In this document: positions 8,483 through 16,523 of the stretch, piece after piece
How positions within the stretch are numbered: position 1 is the stretch's first letter
Layout of the letters: every line of letters starts with the position of its first letter
NCBI GenBank assembly: GCA_937952305.1
Contig: CALFZO010000081.1
Location: forward strand, 49,024-113,023
Length of the DNA stretch: 64,000 nt
Origin: an uncultured Anaerolineales bacterium
Lineage (GTDB): Bacteria; Chloroflexota; Anaerolineae; Anaerolineales; UBA6663
Direction: 5' to 3'
Made by a program: the position numbers and the translations under genes
Notes under the pieces: model-generated
Told to the model about the DNA's origin: nothing
Seen by the model: only the letters and a program-made list of their open reading frames with translations
Database searches by the model: none

Positions 8483-9127
8483 ATGCGCGTCAGCCAACAC
8501 GTCGCCTGCCAGGGTTTTCCGTGTCCAGATGTGGATCATGGCGGATACCTCGTTCCCAGGGTTGCGGTGCAACCGGAGGCCATCTCCATCTTCATGCTGG
8601 CGGAGGCTGCTCCGGCCGATCCCGGCGACGATTTCTATGCCGGCCCACAGGCTTTGTTCTTGGAGACCACGCTCCAGGCCTTCACCGAGGCCGGGGCGAA
8701 GGCGAACTCAGTCCGCGACCTGCTCGACCGGGGTGTCTACCTGACCACGGCCGTGAAGTGCGGCAAGACCGGCTATGGAATCAAGACCAATACCATCGAA
8801 ACGTGTTCGCAATTGCTGGAACGCGAGATCGCGCTCTTCCCGAACGTGCGCGTCTTTCTGCTGATGGGTGATGTCGCCATCAAGGCCCTGAACTGCATCG
8901 GGAAGCGGAGCGGCGCCGGCCGCATCATCCCGGCCGGCGCCACCTACAAATTGCGGGGGGCCGAGTACTTCTTTCGAGGGGCCCGCGTCCTGCCCTCGTA
9001 CCTGCAAGCCGGGCCGAGTTATTTCATCGAGAAGAGCAAGCGCCGGATGATCGCCGCAGACATCGCCACAGCCCTGGCGCTGGCGCGGACGCCGCCCGCC
9101 GCGCCTCTTCCAACCAATCATCGGTGA
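8483..9127 (+). CDS. Uracil-DNA glycosylase superfamily-like protein
   Basis: 214 residues after a strong aaggaaggaga ribosome site. The core reads as a UDG fold: FMLAEAAP near residue 35 in the place of the GEAPG motif, YLTTAVKCGK near 90, FPNVRVFLLMGDVAIKAL near 120-140 (typical helix and strand before the C-terminal motif) and LPSYLQAGPSYF near 170. The pair KC-x14-C at about 93-108 resembles the C-terminal cysteine pair of the 4Fe-4S cluster of family 4/5 glycosylases, with an N-terminal C-x5-C as possible partner. The usual HPS of motif 2 is replaced by PSY, so catalysis on uracil is uncertain. It could be an inactive or differently specific relative. Confidence 0.55.
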   Translation: MRVSQHVACQGFPCPDVDHGGYLVPRVAVQPEAISIFMLAEAAPADPGDDFYAGPQALFLETTLQAFTEAGAKANSVRDLLDRGVYLTTAVKCGKTGYGIKTNTIETCSQLLEREIALFPNVRVFLLMGDVAIKALNCIGKRSGAGRIIPAGATYKLRGAEYFFRGARVLPSYLQAGPSYFIEKSKRRMIAADIATALALARTPPAAPLPTNHR

Positions 9128-9196
9128 CCAGGGAGGCAATTCGTCACATTCCGCCCGGCAAGATCGACTAAGTCCACTCTAGCCATGCCCGGCGCC

Positions 9197-9214
9197 TGTC
9201 AGGCGTTGTCAGGC
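9197..9214. promoter_or_regulatory. Tandem 8-bp direct repeat, operator-like
   Basis: TGTCAGGC occurs at 9197-9204 and again at 9207-9214, exactly one helical turn apart, about 66 bases before the start of the ABC exporter gene. A small inverted repeat (CGCCT-GTC-AGGCG) overlaps it. A same-face tandem site is what a dimeric or tandemly binding regulator would use. No clear -35/-10 pair could be assigned next to it, so the role is inference. Confidence 0.3.
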
Positions 9215-9279
9215 TATCGGCCGTAACTTTTCCGCCATCTAAGGCGTATGGTGGAGTGAATCCCAAGCCTGGAGGCCCT

Positions 9280-10200
9280 ATGTCTATGGTTGAGGCCGTG
9301 CAGTTGGTCAAGCACTTCGGCGCCACACCCGCCGTCCGCGACGTCTCCTTCGCCGTCGAGCCGGGCGAGATCTTCGGCCTGCTCGGGCCGAACGGCGCCG
9401 GCAAGACCACGACCATCCGCATGCTGCTCGACATCTTCAAGCCGGACAGCGGCCGGGTGAGCGTCTTCGGCGGCCCGCTGGACCTGGCGGGCAAGCGCCG
9501 CATCGGCTACCTGCCGGAGGAGCGCGGGCTGTACAAGGACCAGCCGCTTGAGCCGACCCTGCTCTACCTGGCGACGCTCAAAGGCCTGGACGAGGCTGCC
9601 GCCCGCCGCCGCCTGAAGGACTGGCTGGAGCGCCTGGAGCTGAGCGATCACCGGCGCAAGAAGGTCCAGGAGCTGAGCAAGGGCATGCAGCAGAAGGCTC
9701 AGATCATCGCCACGCTTCTGCACCAACCGGATTTGATCGTGATCGACGAGCCCTTCTCCGGCCTGGACCCGGTCAACACCCGTCTGGTCAAGGAGATCCT
9801 GGACGAGCAGCGCGCCGCCGGCCGCGCCATCATCATGTCCACCCATCAGATGCACCAGGTGGAGGCGTTGTGCAACCGCATCGCCCTGATCAACGCCGGG
9901 CGCGCGGTCCTGTATGGGCCAGTGGCCGAAATCAAGCGCCGCTTCGCCGGCAACGCCGTGGCCGTCACCGGCCAGGGCGATTTCGACCACGTGCCGGGCG
10001 TGGCGGAGACCACGCCCGAGAACGGCACCTGGCACCTGGGCCTGGAAATCGGCGCCGACCCGCAGGCCGTACTGCGCACTCTGTTGGCGCGGCCGGGCGT
10101 GAAGATCGAGCGCTTCGAATTGGCCGAGCCCTCGCTGGACGACATCTTCGTCACCGTCGTCCGGGACAAGTCCGCCCAGCCGGAGGTGGCGCATGCGTAA
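9280..10200 (+). CDS. ABC-2 exporter ATPase with DUF4162 C-terminal domain (NatA-like)
   Basis: 306 residues from the ATG at 9280, which has ggagg at 9271-9275; an in-frame GTG at 9256 lacks one. Walker A GLLGPNGAGKTTTI (about 35-48), signature LSKGMQQKAQI (about 133), Walker B LIVIDEPFSGLDP (about 156-168) and the H-loop MSTHQMHQVE are intact. The last 80 residues are the DUF4162 extension seen in ABC-2 exporters such as NatA of sodium or antibiotic efflux. It overlaps the permease gene by 8 nt (ATGCGTAA) and works with the two permeases that follow, at the cytosolic side of the membrane. The exported substrate is unknown. Confidence 0.9.
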   Translation: MSMVEAVQLVKHFGATPAVRDVSFAVEPGEIFGLLGPNGAGKTTTIRMLLDIFKPDSGRVSVFGGPLDLAGKRRIGYLPEERGLYKDQPLEPTLLYLATLKGLDEAAARRRLKDWLERLELSDHRRKKVQELSKGMQQKAQIIATLLHQPDLIVIDEPFSGLDPVNTRLVKEILDEQRAAGRAIIMSTHQMHQVEALCNRIALINAGRAVLYGPVAEIKRRFAGNAVAVTGQGDFDHVPGVAETTPENGTWHLGLEIGADPQAVLRTLLARPGVKIERFELAEPSLDDIFVTVVRDKSAQPEVAHA

Positions 10201-11398
10201 CCTGTGGCTTGTGGCGCGGCACGAGTATCGGCGCACCGTGCTGCGGCGCGGGTTCCTAATCGGCACGCTGGCCGTGCCCGTGGGACTGGCCGCGCTCGTG
10301 GCGCTGGCCATCATTGTGGAAACCTCCGGCCAGGATCAGCGTCCGCTGGGCTACGTCGACCAGGCCGGCGTGCTGGCAGCGGTCCGCCCGGCGTCCGCGA
10401 CCGCTGCGGACGACCAGATCGAGGTCCGCGCCTACTCGAACGTAACAGCCGCGCTGGCGGCCCTGGAGGCCGGCGAGATCCAGGCTTTCTTCGTCTTTCC
10501 GGCCGATTATCGGGCCACCCTGCGGACCGATCTGTACTATCTGGAAGCACCGCCGGCCACTGAGGTCTGGGGGCAGTTCGACGACTTTGTGCGCGCCAAC
10601 CTGGTGGCCGGCCTCCCGGCCGACGTCCAGTCTCGCCTGCTGGAGGGACCCGCGATCACCGTAGTGGACCTGGCCAGCGGACGCGAGTTCAGCGAGCAGG
10701 GCATCATCAACGTCATCCTGCCGGTAGCGGCCAGCTTCCTGTTCTTTATCACCACGCTCTCGGCCTCCGGTTATCTGCTGCGCGTGGTGGCGGACGAGAA
10801 GGAGAACCGCACGGTTGAGGTGATGTTGACGTCGGTGACGCCGGCCGAGCTGATCGGCGGCAAGGCCGCGGGTTTGTTGGCCGCTGTGCTGACCCAACTG
10901 GCTGTCTTCGCCCTGGCCGTCGTCGCCGGCTTGGTCGTGGCAGGGAGCTACGTGCCGGAACTGCGCGAGGCGGTGATGCCGTGGAGCTACCTCGGCGTCA
11001 TGCTGCTGTTCTTCGTGCCCACTTTCGCGCTGCTGACGGCCGTCATGGTCGCCATCGGCGCGGCGCTGCCGGATGTGCAGCAGGGCCAGCAGATTGTGGG
11101 CCTGTTCAACCTGGCCTTCATGGCCCCGCTCTTCCTGCTCACCGTCATCCTGGAGAACCCGTCCCATCCGGCCGCCATCTTTATGACCCTGTTCCCGACC
11201 TCGGCGTTCCTGACCATCTCGCTGCGCTGGGGTCTGGGCGTGGTCCCGCTCTGGCAGTTGGCGCTGAGCTGGGTGCTGCTGGTTGTCACCAGTCTGGCCG
11301 TGGCCTGGGCGGCGGCGCGCCTGTTCCGGCTGGGCATGCTGCACTACGGACAACCGTTGAGCCTGAAGACGGCCTGGGCGGCCGTCCGGGGCGAATGA
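10193..11398 (+). CDS. ABC-2 type permease (NatB-like), first subunit
   Basis: 401 residues: one N-terminal helix (about 20-45), a large extracytoplasmic domain (about 46-175), then five to six helices. The stretch RVVADEKENRTVEVMLTSVTPAELIGGKAAGL (about 195-230) is the cytoplasmic coupling region characteristic of ABC2_membrane_3 permeases. An ggaggtggc ribosome site lies within the end of the ATPase gene. The extracytoplasmic domain repeats a design (GYVDQAG...ALEAGEIQAFFVFPADY) also seen in the second permease, which shows the two arose by duplication. Probably forms a heterodimeric channel with the protein encoded at 11408. Confidence 0.88.
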   Translation: MRNLWLVARHEYRRTVLRRGFLIGTLAVPVGLAALVALAIIVETSGQDQRPLGYVDQAGVLAAVRPASATAADDQIEVRAYSNVTAALAALEAGEIQAFFVFPADYRATLRTDLYYLEAPPATEVWGQFDDFVRANLVAGLPADVQSRLLEGPAITVVDLASGREFSEQGIINVILPVAASFLFFITTLSASGYLLRVVADEKENRTVEVMLTSVTPAELIGGKAAGLLAAVLTQLAVFALAVVAGLVVAGSYVPELREAVMPWSYLGVMLLFFVPTFALLTAVMVAIGAALPDVQQGQQIVGLFNLAFMAPLFLLTVILENPSHPAAIFMTLFPTSAFLTISLRWGLGVVPLWQLALSWVLLVVTSLAVAWAAARLFRLGMLHYGQPLSLKTAWAAVRGE

Positions 11399-11407
11399 GA
11401 GGCCGCC

Positions 11408-12715
11408 ATGCTACGTAGCCTGTGGCTGATCGTCAAACATGACGCGGGCGCGCTCATGCGGCAGCCGACGTTCTGGCTGTTCTCTTTCATCATGCCCGCC
11501 CTCCTGCTGGCCTACTTCTCCTACGACGTCATCCGCGACAGCAACCAGTTCGGCGCGGACACGGATGCGGAGAAAGCCGAGAGCGACTCCCCCGCCCCAA
11601 CCGACCTGCCGCGCATCGGCCTGGTGGATGAGGCCGGCCTGATCACGCGCACGCCGCCCGGCCTGCCCGCCGGCTGGCCGCAGCGCTATGCCGGCCAGAC
11701 CGCCGCCCGCGCCGCGCTGGAGGCCGGCGAGATCGAGCAATACGTGCTTGTCCCGGCCGACTACCTGGCGAGCGGCCAGGTGACCGTCTACGATCGCGAC
11801 TTCCAGCTTCTGAGCAGCGGCGCGGGCATGGGCGTGGGCTACGGCAGCGCTGACGCCTGGGTGCTGGAGTATCTCCTCAACTACAACCTGACCGGCGACG
11901 TGGCGCTGCTGGCCCAACTGCGTGACCCCACCCCCGGCGCCCTGGCCACCCAGCACCGGGTCGGCGCGCCGCCCGCGGCTGAGGCCACGGCCTCGCCCCT
12001 GGTGGGCCTGGTCTCCACCCTGGTGCCCTACATGTTCTACTTCCTGCTCGTGCTCAGCGGCAGCTACCTGCTGCGCAGCGTGGTAGCCGAGAAGGAGAAC
12101 CGCACCGCCGAAGTGCTGCTCCTCAGCCTCCCGCCGCGCGACCTGATGCTGGGCAAGCTCCTGGCGATGAGCGGCGTGATGCTGGTGCAGCTCTTGATCT
12201 GGGCCGGCGGCGCGGCGCTGGTGCTCAACCGCGGCTCGAACCTGTTGCCCGTGAGCGGGCTGACCTTCCCGCCGGGGTTCTGGGTCTGGGCCGTGGTCTA
12301 TCTGCTGCTGGGCTACCTGCTCTTTGCCTCGGTGATGGCGGCCGCGGGCGCGCTGGCGCCCAACGCCCGCGAAGGCGGGCAGATCATCTGGGTGCTGATC
12401 CTGCCGCTCATGCCGACCTTGATGTTCGGCTCGGAGCTCATCGAGCAGCCGGACAGCGCCTTGACGCTGTTCTTGAGCCTGTTCCCGTTCAGCGCGCCGA
12501 GCGCGATGGTGACCCGGCTGGCGGTCGGCCCGGTACCGGTCTGGCAGATCGGCGTGAGCCTGGCGGGGCTGGCGCTCACGACGTGGCTGTTCATCGGCTG
12601 GGCCGGGCGCTTCTTCCGTGCCGACAACCTGCTGTCATTCGAGTCCTTCAATTGGCGGCGCCTGCTCACGGAATGGCGGGCGCCGAGATCGGGAGGCGCG
12701 CCACCGGGAGCCTAG
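11408..12715 (+). CDS. ABC-2 type permease (NatB-like), second subunit
   Basis: 435 residues with the same plan as its upstream paralogue: N-terminal helix, extracytoplasmic domain with ARAALEAGEIEQYVLVPADY (about 97-116), then a membrane half that begins with SYLLRSVVAEKENRTAEVLLLSLPPRDLMLGKLL. The shared EKENRT motif marks the coupling loop to the ATPase. It starts 9 nt after the first permease, so the three genes 9280-12715 are one transcription unit. Heterodimerisation is inferred from the pair of unequal permeases with a single ATPase gene. Confidence 0.88.
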   Translation: MLRSLWLIVKHDAGALMRQPTFWLFSFIMPALLLAYFSYDVIRDSNQFGADTDAEKAESDSPAPTDLPRIGLVDEAGLITRTPPGLPAGWPQRYAGQTAARAALEAGEIEQYVLVPADYLASGQVTVYDRDFQLLSSGAGMGVGYGSADAWVLEYLLNYNLTGDVALLAQLRDPTPGALATQHRVGAPPAAEATASPLVGLVSTLVPYMFYFLLVLSGSYLLRSVVAEKENRTAEVLLLSLPPRDLMLGKLLAMSGVMLVQLLIWAGGAALVLNRGSNLLPVSGLTFPPGFWVWAVVYLLLGYLLFASVMAAAGALAPNAREGGQIIWVLILPLMPTLMFGSELIEQPDSALTLFLSLFPFSAPSAMVTRLAVGPVPVWQIGVSLAGLALTTWLFIGWAGRFFRADNLLSFESFNWRRLLTEWRAPRSGGAPPGA

Positions 12716-12750
12716 CCGCCTCCGGCCCGACGGCCTTCAGGAGTGAGCCT

Positions 12751-13662
12751 ATGTCTACACTGGTCTCCAGCCCGCTGCCCGGCACCGGCCCAACAACTCC
12801 GCCCCGGTCCAGCACCTGGCTGGGCCGGCTTGGCCTGGCCGGGGTGTGCCTGGCCGCCGGCGTCGCGTGTTTCGTTTTCGCCAGCAACTACTTTCGCTTC
12901 TTTCCGACCAACGACAACCCGCTCTATCAAGGCGGGCTGGCCGGCCTGTTCCTGGCGGCTGCCCTGCTGATGCGGCGCAGTCCGCGCTGGGAGCCGTACT
13001 GGGCCATCGCCTATGCCTTCTTCGTGGCCACGGCCGTTTGGCTGATCACGACGCTGGCAGGCGGGTTTGGCAACTGGGCGCTGCAGCTGACGGGCATGGC
13101 GGCGGCGTCACCGGCCGGCACGGCGGTCGCCAAGGTGGGCGAGGCGGTTGGAACCGTGGCCATCATCCTGCTGCTCTGCTGGCCGGCCGGTTTCACGCTG
13201 AGCTCGCTGTATCTGAAGCGCGGCCAACTCAAGTGGGCGGTGCTGATCGGCCTGCTCACGATCGTCAACTTCGCCACCGCGGCCCTGATGGCGGCCTCCG
13301 GCCAACCCCGCGACCTGGACGCGCTCGGGCCGCTGATGCTCTGGGGCCTGGTCTTCTCGCTCGCCAACGGCTTCATGGAGGAGTTGTGGTTCCGCGGGCT
13401 GTTCCTGGGGCGGCTGGCGCCGCACCTCGGCCGCGGCGGCGCTGTCTTCGTCATCGCCGTGTTGTTCGCTCTGATGCACCTGGGCGCCGGGTACATGGAG
13501 CCGGCCGCCGTGATCGTCTTCTTCTTCAACACGTTCACCCACGCCCTGGTCCTGGGTTATCTGATCCTGAAGACCGACACGTTGTGGGGCGCGGCGCTGT
13601 ACCACGCGGCCATGGACCTGTGGCTGTTCATCGGGCCGATCGGGTTGGCCGCCGGCGCCTGA
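12751..13662 (+). CDS. CPBP-family intramembrane metalloprotease (Rce1/Abi-like)
   Basis: 303 residues from the ATG at 12751, which follows caggagtg. About eight hydrophobic helices. The glutamate-protease core is clear: EELWFRG (ExxxR form of motif 1) at about 210-216, an FALMHLGAGY His motif at about 247 and a THALVLGYL/LYHAAMDLW His region at about 270-295. In bacteria CPBP proteins cleave membrane peptides, mature prenylated products or give immunity to bacteriocins. Placed 35 nt after the exporter permease, it could process or protect against an exported peptide, but no precursor gene was found nearby. Confidence 0.82.
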   Translation: MSTLVSSPLPGTGPTTPPRSSTWLGRLGLAGVCLAAGVACFVFASNYFRFFPTNDNPLYQGGLAGLFLAAALLMRRSPRWEPYWAIAYAFFVATAVWLITTLAGGFGNWALQLTGMAAASPAGTAVAKVGEAVGTVAIILLLCWPAGFTLSSLYLKRGQLKWAVLIGLLTIVNFATAALMAASGQPRDLDALGPLMLWGLVFSLANGFMEELWFRGLFLGRLAPHLGRGGAVFVIAVLFALMHLGAGYMEPAAVIVFFFNTFTHALVLGYLILKTDTLWGAALYHAAMDLWLFIGPIGLAAGA

Positions 13663-13681
13663 CGCCGCGGGGAAAAACCAG

Positions 13682-14062
13682 ATGTCTCACAACTCGATCT
13701 GTTACTGGGAGCTCGCTTCCCACGACGCCGAAAAGACCGCGGCTTTCCTGAAGGCGCTCTTCGACTGGGAGATCACGCTGGACCCGCGCACCGGCATCTT
13801 CGAGATCCCGGCCGGCGAGGCCCGCGCCCACTTCAGCGGCGGCGGCGTCTTCACCCTGCGCCGGGCGCGCCTGCCCTTCCTGACGCTCTACATCCGAGTG
13901 GAGGACGTTGACGCTAAGGCCAAGCAGGCCGAGGCGCTGGGAGGCCTGATCGTCATTGCGCCTTTCAACATCGACAGCGCTTCCCGCATCTGCCTGTTCA
14001 ATGAGCCCTCCGGGGTGACGCTGGCCGTGATTGGGCCGGCGGTCCCGGACCCAGCGGTCTGA
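13682..14062 (+). CDS. VOC (glyoxalase/bleomycin-resistance fold) family protein
   Basis: 126 residues with two beta-alpha-beta-beta-beta modules: ICYWELASHDAEKTAAFLKALFDWEI at the N terminus (given as two short motifs, YWEL and AAFLKALFDW) and a second half LYIRVEDVDAKAKQAEALGGLI ... ICLFNEPSGVTLAVI. The ending xxxPxGxxLxxx is the usual VOC metal/substrate strand. Few acidic or His metal ligands are placed as in glyoxalase I, so function may be binding rather than catalysis. It lies 19 nt after the CPBP gene with a ggggaaaaa ribosome site. Confidence 0.7.
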   Translation: MSHNSICYWELASHDAEKTAAFLKALFDWEITLDPRTGIFEIPAGEARAHFSGGGVFTLRRARLPFLTLYIRVEDVDAKAKQAEALGGLIVIAPFNIDSASRICLFNEPSGVTLAVIGPAVPDPAV

Positions 14063-14128
14063 CGACGCCAGGTGCGCGCCCGGAGAGACCGACAATGGCC
14101 GGCGGCCAACTGCCTTAGGAGAGCAAAC

Positions 14129-14524
14129 ATGGACTCACTGTCACAGCGCGATTTGAACGTGCATATCCCGGTGGTGGCCTGGTTGATGATCGTGGGCCAT
14201 GCCCTGTTCCTGTGCGCGGGCGTATTCAGCCTCGCGCTGCTGGGTGGTATTGGGCTGGCTGTGCGCGAGGACCCGGCGACGCCGATCCTGATCACCGTCG
14301 GCGCGGTGGTCGCCGCCTTCCTGGCCGGGCTCGCCTTGCCCGGCCTGGCGTCCGGCGTCGGCCTTCTGCTGCGCCAGGGTTGGGCGCGTTACCTGGCCAT
14401 CGTCGTCGCCATCCTGGGCATGCTCAACATCCCGCTCGGCACGCTCATCGGCACCTATTCGGTCTGGGTGCTGTTCCAAGACGGCGCCACCGATTACTTC
14501 GCGCGGCCGGCCGCGGCGCGCTGA
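14129..14524 (+). CDS. Small integral membrane protein, unknown function
   Basis: 131 residues from the ATG at 14129, which follows aggagag. Four hydrophobic stretches are visible: about 14-40, 50-75, 85-105 and 108-122, with short polar links. The second hydrophobic pair is separated by LLRQGWARYLAIVVAILGMLNIPLGTLIGTYSVW, given here in part as QGWARYLAI and GTLIGTYSVWVLF. This last pattern occurs in many small DUF-type membrane proteins whose role is unknown. No enzyme motif is present. It belongs to a run of four small membrane or lipoprotein genes (14129-16040). Confidence 0.6.
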   Translation: MDSLSQRDLNVHIPVVAWLMIVGHALFLCAGVFSLALLGGIGLAVREDPATPILITVGAVVAAFLAGLALPGLASGVGLLLRQGWARYLAIVVAILGMLNIPLGTLIGTYSVWVLFQDGATDYFARPAAAR

Positions 14525-14625
14525 TTGCGCCAACAAATGGCGGCGATGCCCCTGAGCGCTCAGCCCAAGCCAGCCCCGGGCGCGGTCCTGTCCGGCCGGG
14601 TTGTGCTTGGCCCTCCGGAGGCTTC

Positions 14626-15108
14626 ATGAACACACGTTCCTTCCTGCTGTCCAGCCTGATCGCCGGGCTCGTCATCGGTTTGTTAGGCAACCTGCCGGTG
14701 CTGAACCTCGTCAACTGCCTGCTGTGCGTGTGGGTGTGGGTCGGCGGCCTGTTCGCCGTACGCGTCTACGGCCGCTATGAACGCGGTCAGCCAGACCTGA
14801 CCCTGGCTCAGGGGGCCGGCCTCGGAGCGCTGTCCGGCCTCATCGGCGCCTTGTTTGGGACGTTGGTGCTCCTGGGGACCAGTTCGCTGACGCTGCCCGT
14901 GATGCGGGCGCTCGCGCGCGCCTTGCAGATCGAGGGCAATCTGCCCTTTGGGACCGGTGGGTTCGCAGAAACACTAACCTCCGCCCTGATCTTCCTCGTC
15001 GTGGATATTGTGCTCTATCCGCTCTTCGGCGCCGTGGGCGGCGTGATCGGAGTCAGCGTCCTCAAAGCCAAGCCGGGCGCGGGCGGAGCCGGAGGGATGA
15101 CCGCATGA
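14626..15108 (+). CDS. Small glycine-rich membrane protein, unknown function
   Basis: 160 residues from the ATG at 14626, 6 nt after ggagg in ccctccggaggc. Hydrophobic segments at about 7-40 (possibly two), 68-90 and 118-152. Glycine zippers (GLVIGLLGN, GLGALSGLIGALFG, GAVGGVIGVSV) suggest tightly packed helices. The C terminus is a short basic/Gly tail. Its stop overlaps the start of the lipoprotein gene by 4 nt, so the two are likely co-translated. I do not recognise the family. Confidence 0.6.
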   Translation: MNTRSFLLSSLIAGLVIGLLGNLPVLNLVNCLLCVWVWVGGLFAVRVYGRYERGQPDLTLAQGAGLGALSGLIGALFGTLVLLGTSSLTLPVMRALARALQIEGNLPFGTGGFAETLTSALIFLVVDIVLYPLFGAVGGVIGVSVLKAKPGAGGAGGMTA

Positions 15109-15572
15109 ACCGGCCAGCGCCCCGAGTGACCGCAGCCCTGGTAAGCAGCCTGATGTTGGCGGCTTGCGCCGGGCCGTTACCGCCAGCTACCCCCACCCTG
15201 GCCCCCCCGACGGCGACGGCGCCGGCCGCCGGCCTCGCCAACCCTGCTTCGGTGAACTGCGAGACCGTGGGCGGCCGCCTGGAGCTGGTGACTCTGCCCG
15301 ACGGGCAGGTGGGCGTGTGCGTCTTGCCCGACGGCAGCCTGTGCGAGGAGTGGGCGCTGTTTCGTGCTGAGTGCCAGCCGGGCCAGTTCCAGCCGTTCAC
15401 ACTCGGTCTTGAGCCTGGCCCCGAGAACGCCGGCGACCGGCACTGCCTGGAGGGCGGCGGCCAACTGGCCTGGCTGCGCCTGACCAGCGGCGCCGAGTAC
15501 GGGTTGTGCGTCTGGCCCACCGGCAAGGTCTGTGAGCAGGGCGCAGTCGCGGGCGGCGAGTGCGGACCATAG
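15105..15572 (+). CDS. Lipoprotein with two DUF333-like cysteine-rich repeats
   Basis: 155 residues. A signal peptide ends in the lipobox LMLAACAG (Cys about residue 21), so the mature protein is lipid-anchored outside the cytoplasmic membrane. A Pro/Thr-rich linker follows. The first repeat, NPASVNC...GG...GVCVLPDGSLCEEWALFRAEC (about 48-90), is an excellent match to DUF333 (haemolysin-like putative domain), with Cys likely forming disulfides. The second (about 105-152: HCLEGGGQL...YGLCVWPTGKVCEQ...GEC) is a diverged copy. The function of DUF333 is unknown; the tandem arrangement may form a small binding module. Overlaps the preceding membrane protein gene. Confidence 0.75.
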   Translation: MNRPAPRVTAALVSSLMLAACAGPLPPATPTLAPPTATAPAAGLANPASVNCETVGGRLELVTLPDGQVGVCVLPDGSLCEEWALFRAECQPGQFQPFTLGLEPGPENAGDRHCLEGGGQLAWLRLTSGAEYGLCVWPTGKVCEQGAVAGGECGP

Positions 15573-15602
15573 GCGCCGCACCCGCCGGCCAGGAGTGCCA
15601 AC

Positions 15603-16040
15603 ATGGAACCGGCAACTCTCATCGGAGCAGGCCTGGCCCTGGCCATCTACATCTTGTCCAGCCTGACATTCATCAGCCGCCTGGCCGGCCAGCCGGAGTT
15701 TGGCCGCTGGCTGGGCGTGCCGCTCCTGCTGACGGCGTTCCCGCTCGCCTACTTGCTGACCCAGGCGCCGCGCCTGGGCCGGCCGCCGCTGTATTACCTC
15801 CAGATCAGCCTGATGCTGGCGTGGCTGGCGGTGGAATTTGTCCTGGATTACTGGCCCCGGATTGAGTTCCGGTCGATACGCTGGGCCGTGATCGGCTACG
15901 TGGTCCTATTCTTCGCCGGGACCGGCGGCATGCTGGGCGTGGCAGCGCTGGCCGGCCGGCCGTGGACAATGACGGCCGCGCTGCTATTCCTGGTGATGGC
16001 GGTCCTGGCTTTCGTCCAACGCGCGCGGACCGGGATGTAA
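15603..16040 (+). CDS. Four-helix membrane protein, unknown function
   Basis: 145 residues following ccaggagtgccaac. Predicted helices at about 5-25, 38-57, 62-82 and 92-137 (last two adjoining). The segment AGQPEFGRWLGVPLLLTAFPLAYLL and the SLMLAWLAVEFVLDYWPRI element with conserved aromatic/acidic residues (EFVLDYWP) resemble small uncharacterised membrane proteins found in Chloroflexota and Firmicutes. No catalytic residues. Last gene of the run of small envelope proteins. Confidence 0.6.
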   Translation: MEPATLIGAGLALAIYILSSLTFISRLAGQPEFGRWLGVPLLLTAFPLAYLLTQAPRLGRPPLYYLQISLMLAWLAVEFVLDYWPRIEFRSIRWAVIGYVVLFFAGTGGMLGVAALAGRPWTMTAALLFLVMAVLAFVQRARTGM

Positions 16041-16048
16041 CCGGGCGG

Positions 16049-16077
16049 GTGAACCGGCCGCGTCGTTGCGGTAGAAT
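16049..16077 (+). promoter_or_regulatory. Putative sigma70-type promoter for the DUF3224 gene
   Basis: GTGAAC (16049-16054) and TAGAAT (16072-16077) are 17 bp apart, with the initiation point expected near 16084, about 30 bases before the ATG at 16116. The -10 box matches five of six consensus bases; the -35 is weak. Confidence 0.4.
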
Positions 16078-16115
16078 ACGCGCCATTGCCCCGGACCCAT
16101 TTCCAGGAGAGCCGC

Positions 16116-16520
16116 ATGGCCTTGCACGCGCGTGGGACGTTTGAGGTGAAGCTTGACCCGCAGCCGCTCAGCGAGTTGGGTCAGAGCGCCCAACTCGGGC
16201 GGCTGACCATCGACAAGCAGTTTCAGGGGGATCTCGTGGCCGCCAGCCAGGGCGAGATGCTGTCGGCCATGACGACCACGCCGGGCTCAGCCGGCTATGT
16301 CGCGCTCGAGCGCGTCAGCGGCCAACTCGGCGGGCGGCGCGGCAGTTTCGTCTTGCAGCATAGCGGACTCATGGCGCGCGGCGCGCCCACGCTGACGGTC
16401 ACGGTCGTGCCGGATTCAGGCACCGACGAGCTCACCGGCTTGACCGGCACACTGACCATCCACATCGCCGACGGCCTCCACAGCTACGAACTGACCTATA
16501 GCCTGCCCGGCGCCGAATAA
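16116..16520 (+). CDS. DUF3224 (allene-oxide-cyclase-barrel-like) protein
   Basis: 134 residues from the ATG at 16116 with ccaggaga upstream. The pattern GTFEVKLDP, a DKQFQGDLVAASQGEML element, GYVALERVSGQLGGRRGSFVLQHSG and a GTDELTGLTGTLTIHI stretch is characteristic of DUF3224, a small beta-barrel of unknown function found widely in soil bacteria. No catalytic residue is known. It converges on the response regulator gene with only 3 nt between stop codons. Confidence 0.85.
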   Translation: MALHARGTFEVKLDPQPLSELGQSAQLGRLTIDKQFQGDLVAASQGEMLSAMTTTPGSAGYVALERVSGQLGGRRGSFVLQHSGLMARGAPTLTVTVVPDSGTDELTGLTGTLTIHIADGLHSYELTYSLPGAE

Positions 16521-16523
16521 GCG

